A stretch of 64,000 bases of DNA from Treponema sp. (GTDB taxonomy: Bacteria; Spirochaetota; Spirochaetia; Treponematales; Treponemataceae): NCBI GenBank assembly GCA_017645785.1, contig JAGCNW010000005.1:1-64000 (forward strand). The letters are read 5' to 3'. The stretch's first letter is position 1. Each line of letters opens with the position of its first letter. The notes beneath the pieces were generated by a model that was given only the letters and a program-made list of their open reading frames with translations, made no database searches and had not been told where the DNA came from. This document shows, piece after piece, positions 61,251 to 64,000 of the stretch. The position numbers and the translations under genes are program-made.

Positions 61251-61372
61251 TGCGTGAGGGATAGTAGCGGCGCGGAGTGTTTTCAGCCCGGCGCGGCGGG
61301 CTGAAAATGGAGCGATAGCGGAACCGCGAATAGCCCGGCCCCGCGCAAGCGGGGACACGCCCGCATACCTCC
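61251..61372. repeat. Class C repeat, full copy
   Basis: Starts TGCGTGAGGGATAG, contains the hairpin TTTTCAGCCCG/CGGGCTGAAAA, then GGAGCGATAGCGGAACC, AGCCCGGCCC and ends GGGGACACGCC. Related to 48845-48960 and, in truncated form, 59871. Confidence 0.7.
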
Positions 61373-61389
61373 ACAATAATCCGTGTTCG

Positions 61390-61423
61390 TTGGGCGTTTC
61401 CTTCCGTTGGGCGTTTCCTTCCG
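61390..61423. repeat. Tandem 17-base duplication
   Basis: TTGGGCGTTTCCTTCCG occurs twice in direct succession, immediately upstream of the ackA -35 box. Confidence 0.9.
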
Positions 61424-61424
61424 C

Positions 61425-61453
61425 TTGCAACATAGCCCTAAAAGCGCTAAAAT
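61425..61453 (+). promoter_or_regulatory. ackA promoter
   Basis: TTGCAA (61425-61430), 17-base spacer, TAAAAT (61448-61453), then a leader of about 33 bases with GAGGGAAC before the ATG. Confidence 0.75.
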
Positions 61454-61492
61454 AAATGCACTCATTTTTACTATATTATATCGAGGGAACTT

Positions 61493-62836
61493 ATGGTAAT
61501 TCTTACATTGAACTGCGGATCTTCTTCCGCTAAGTATCAGGTTTACGACTGGGACAACAAAGAAGTTATGGCCAACGGCGTGGTTGAGCGCATCGGAATC
61601 GACGGAAGCTGCATAACGCACAAGGCCAAGGGAAAGAAGACCGAAATCACAAGCCCGTGCCCCACGCACAAAGAGGCCATCGAGCTTATCATAAAAGAAA
61701 TCACCGACCCCGAAGTTGGCGTCATTAAATCGATGGACGAAATCGGAGCGGTGGGCCACCGCGTTTTGCACGGCGGAGAAAAGTTCACAAAGAGCGTTTT
61801 GATCACGCCCGAAGTTTTGGAAGGCTTCCGCGAGGTTGTCGACCTTGGCCCCTTGCACATGCCCGCCAACATCATGGGAATCGAAGCCGCTCAAAAGGTT
61901 ATGCCCAACGTTCCGCACTCTGCGATCATGGACACGGCCTGGCACCAGACGATGCCCGAAGAAACTTTCCAGTACGCGATTCCCCGCGAGTGGTATGAAA
62001 AATACGCAGCCCGCCGCTACGGCTTCCACGGAACAAGCTTTTTGTACACGGCCAAGCGCGCCGCCGTTCTTTTGGGAAAAGAGCCCAAGGACACAAACCT
62101 CATCATTTGCCACATCGGAAACGGCTCGTCAATGTGCGCCGTAAAGAACGGCGTTTGCTACGACACGACGATGGGAATCACTCCGCTTGAGGGCCTTGTG
62201 ATGGGAACTCGTTCGGGCGACCTTGACCCCGCGCTTCCCTTCTACATCATGCGCAAAACAGGAATGAGCGCCGACGAGATGGACAAGGCGCTTAACAAAA
62301 AGTGCGGCTGCCTTGGAATCACAGGAAAGTATTCCGACCGCCGCGACATCGAAATCGATGCGGCCAAGGGCGACAAGCTTTGCCAGCTTAGCATCGAGAT
62401 GGAAGCCTTGCGCATCAAAAAATACATCGGAGCCTTTATGGCCGAGCTTGGCCACGTTGACGCGATTGTTTGGACAGCCGGCGTAGGCGAGCGCGGACCG
62501 ATCACCCGCATGAAGGCTTGCTCTGGCTTGGAAAACTACGGAATCAAAATCGACGCCCAGCGAAACGAATGGTCCTTTACAGGCAACGCCGAAACTTACA
62601 TCCACGCCGACGATTCAAAGACAAAGATTTTTGTAATCCCCACCGACGAAGAGCTTGTAATGACAGAGGACGCCTACGCTCTTATGAAGGGAACTTATGA
62701 CGTTCACACAAACTTCAAGTACAGCTTCCAGGATCCTTCATACGTCAACAAGGCCCGCGAAGAAGGCCTTAAGGGCGACTTGGTCAAGCGGCCAAACATC
62801 GCCAAGGTTTTGGCAAGGGATATTATAGGGAAGTAA
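61493..62836 (+). CDS. ackA: Acetate kinase
   Basis: A 447-residue enzyme making acetate and ATP from acetyl phosphate, the energy-yielding end of fermentation. Conserved stretches are [48 protein letters not shown] and [15 protein letters not shown]. It is slightly longer than the usual 400 residues because of a C-terminal extension after LMKGTY (about 45 residues). The phosphotransacetylase gene is not in the window. A strong terminator closes the unit. Confidence 0.96.
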   Translation: MVILTLNCGSSSAKYQVYDWDNKEVMANGVVERIGIDGSCITHKAKGKKTEITSPCPTHKEAIELIIKEITDPEVGVIKSMDEIGAVGHRVLHGGEKFTKSVLITPEVLEGFREVVDLGPLHMPANIMGIEAAQKVMPNVPHSAIMDTAWHQTMPEETFQYAIPREWYEKYAARRYGFHGTSFLYTAKRAAVLLGKEPKDTNLIICHIGNGSSMCAVKNGVCYDTTMGITPLEGLVMGTRSGDLDPALPFYIMRKTGMSADEMDKALNKKCGCLGITGKYSDRRDIEIDAAKGDKLCQLSIEMEALRIKKYIGAFMAELGHVDAIVWTAGVGERGPITRMKACSGLENYGIKIDAQRNEWSFTGNAETYIHADDSKTKIFVIPTDEELVMTEDAYALMKGTYDVHTNFKYSFQDPSYVNKAREEGLKGDLVKRPNIAKVLARDIIGK

Positions 62837-62867
62837 ACAAAAATGCCGGGCGACCGGCATTTAACGT

Positions 62868-62899
62868 AAAAAAGCCGCGCGATTCGCGCGGCTTTTTTT
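62868..62899 (+). terminator. ackA terminator
   Basis: GCCGCGCG-ATT-CGCGCGGC (62874-62892), A-run before and seven T after. A smaller hairpin (ATGCCGGGCGACCGGCAT) lies just upstream. Confidence 0.9.
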
Positions 62900-62963
62900 G
62901 TCCCCCATGACATTGTTTGTCATGGCACGCGCTGTAAAATCGGCGGAAGGAAGCGGGATTTTG

Positions 62964-62992
62964 TTGCACGAATTGGAATGGCGCGCTATACT
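62964..62992 (+). promoter_or_regulatory. Promoter of WYL regulator
   Basis: TTGCAC (62964-62969), 17-base spacer, TATACT (62987-62992). Transcription would start near 62999, about 14 bases before the ATG at 63013. Confidence 0.65.
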
Positions 62993-63012
62993 GTTTCCAA
63001 CGAGAAAAAAGT

Positions 63013-64000
63013 ATGCAGAGTGAAAATGCTAGACACATGACGGGGGGGGGGGCGAGCTAATCAGCTTGAACCCGCCAAATCCAAGCAAGTAAAAGTGAAC
63101 AACTGGCGCATTCTTGCGCTGGACAACATTCTGCGGGACGGAAGGCCGTACACCGCCGCTAGCCTTGCCAAGCTGATAAGCGACAACGGCCGGGCCGACT
63201 ACAGCGTTAGGACGATACAGCGCGACTTGGATTACATGCGCGACACGCTGAACGCTCCGATAGAAAGCGACTATCGCGGCTACCGCTACACCGAACCAAA
63301 TTTTTTCATCAAAAGCGTTCCGCTTACGGAAGGCGAGGCCTTTGCCGTGGCGGTCTTGAATCCGCTTTTGGAGCAATACCGCAACACTCCGCTTGAAGCG
63401 CAGCTGCGCTCGGTGTTCTACAAAATCACAAGCTGCCTTCCGCAAAAAATAACGGTGGACGCTTCGTTCCTAAATCCGCGGCTCACGTTCATTCCCGACA
63501 GAACCGAAAACATCGACCCCAAATTTTTCAAGACTATTTTTGACGCGCTAAAGACGATGCGCGCGATACGCTTTGGCTATCGGCCCCTTCAAAAAACAAC
63601 TTATATGGAACGGACGATTGACCCTTACCACGTCGTATGCCAGCGCGGGAACTGGTACGTTCTTGGAAAGTGCCATGACAAGGGCGACGTTCGCATTTTT
63701 TCTTTTTCCAGAATGAGGGACATAAAGCCTCTAAAAGAAAAGTTCGCGATTCCAAAAGACTTTAGACCCGACGAATACTTTGACGCGGAACTGGGAGTGT
63801 GGCTTAGCAACGCGACTCCCATTACGGTGGAACTTTTGATAGACAAAGAAATCGGAACGTTCGCGCTCAACCGAACTTGGCACAGCGACCAAGTTGTGGA
63901 AGAAAAAAGCGACGGCAGCGTCTATGTAAAATTCACCACCACGCAAAAGCAGGAAGTGCTTCGCTGGGTCTTGGGCCAAGGCCATACGGTAAAGGTTCTG
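63013..64000 (+). CDS. WYL-domain regulator, out of frame at an 11-G tract, 3' partial
   Basis: A helix-turn-helix/WYL transcription factor cut by the right edge. The body (from about 63053) reads WRILALDNILRDGRPYTAA, VRTIQRDLDYMRDTL (HTH) and the WYL core IRFGYRPL, ERTIDPYHVVCQRGNWYVLG, FSFSRMRDIKPL, with a WCX start VLRWVLGQGH. Starts at 63013 and 63037 share a frame that enters a run of 11 G (63042-63052) and, as written, leads to a stop at 63091. With 10 or 13 G the same starts read straight into the regulator. A GTG at 63095 is the only downstream option and lacks an SD. Confidence 0.75.
63042..63052 (+). repeat. Homopolymeric 11-G tract
   Basis: Eleven consecutive G between the likely start codon and the HTH domain of the WYL regulator. 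Tracts of this length are prone to slippage. Confidence 0.95.

Larger units (their letters stand above)
61199..61492. other. Intergenic region before ackA
   Basis: 294 bases without a gene: the downstream hairpin (61204-61244), a full class C repeat (61251-61372), a 17-base tandem duplication (61390-61423), the ackA promoter (61425-61453) and leader. Confidence 0.7.

Noticed and set aside
1-64000. CRISPR arrays, transposase genes, tRNA or rRNA genes
   Set aside because: No regularly spaced repeats, transposase motifs or cloverleaf/rRNA sequences were seen on either strand; short tRNAs could still be missed by eye.

Overview
The window looks like the chromosome of a host-associated or gut-type spirochaete close to Treponema. 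This is inferred from gene content and style, not from a search. Supporting signs are relaxed spirochaetal lipoboxes (MFAC, WFSC, LFLSC), surface lipoproteins with InlB-like/DUF6273 or beta-helix domains, a type III glutamine synthetase, a threonyl-tRNA synthetase without the TGS domain, Bacteroidetes/spirochaete-style ParE/ParC, and RsbU/V/W-type partner-switching proteins. No rRNA, tRNA, CRISPR array or insertion sequence was found.

Layout. 1-10.6 kb: tautomerase, an InlB/DUF6273 lipoprotein, parE, an amino-acid ABC binding protein and permease, parC, then a tightly packed run (membrane protein, YigZ, ThrE-like exporter). 10.7-15.1 kb: AspT-like exchanger, HAD phosphatase, gap and an SDR. 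15.2-19.8 kb: two tandem membrane GGDEF-EAL proteins. 20-23.8 kb: glnN, with a terminator in its leader, convergent with purD across a cluster of palindromic repeats. 23.8-26.5 kb: beta-helix lipoprotein, folE and a RibD-C reductase whose gene has absorbed two palindromic repeats in frame. 26.5-38.6 kb: the most notable region. It encodes an STAS antagonist, a GHL10 lipoprotein, an RsbW-like kinase, an unrecognised 455-residue protein, a sensor-MFS fusion and an RsbU-like phosphatase. The phosphatase gene overlaps the start of a peptide ABC importer that includes a permease-ATPase fusion. 38.6-43.9 kb: PfkB kinase, thrS, and a minus-strand set (rnhA, lipoprotein, outer-membrane protein). 44-48 kb: AT-richer accessory island with an MmeI-like type IIL restriction-modification protein, a frameshifted small gene and a GNAT toxin-antitoxin pair. 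48-58.8 kb: hydrolase, groEL, guaB, HEFSH metallopeptidase lipoprotein, argS and a peptide-binding lipoprotein. 58.8-64 kb: XRE regulator, secreted protein, an ATPase/DUF4143 gene bracketed by near-identical hairpins, ackA, and a WYL regulator broken by an 11-G tract and cut by the right edge.

The genes suggest a fermentative, peptide- and amino-acid-using bacterium (ackA, gap, ABC importers, AspT-like exchanger) whose envelope or nutrient state is read by a partner-switching module. Expression signals are unusually clear. Many promoters are TTGNNN-17-TATAAT with the start codon only 6-9 bases after the -10 box, so many mRNAs are probably leaderless.
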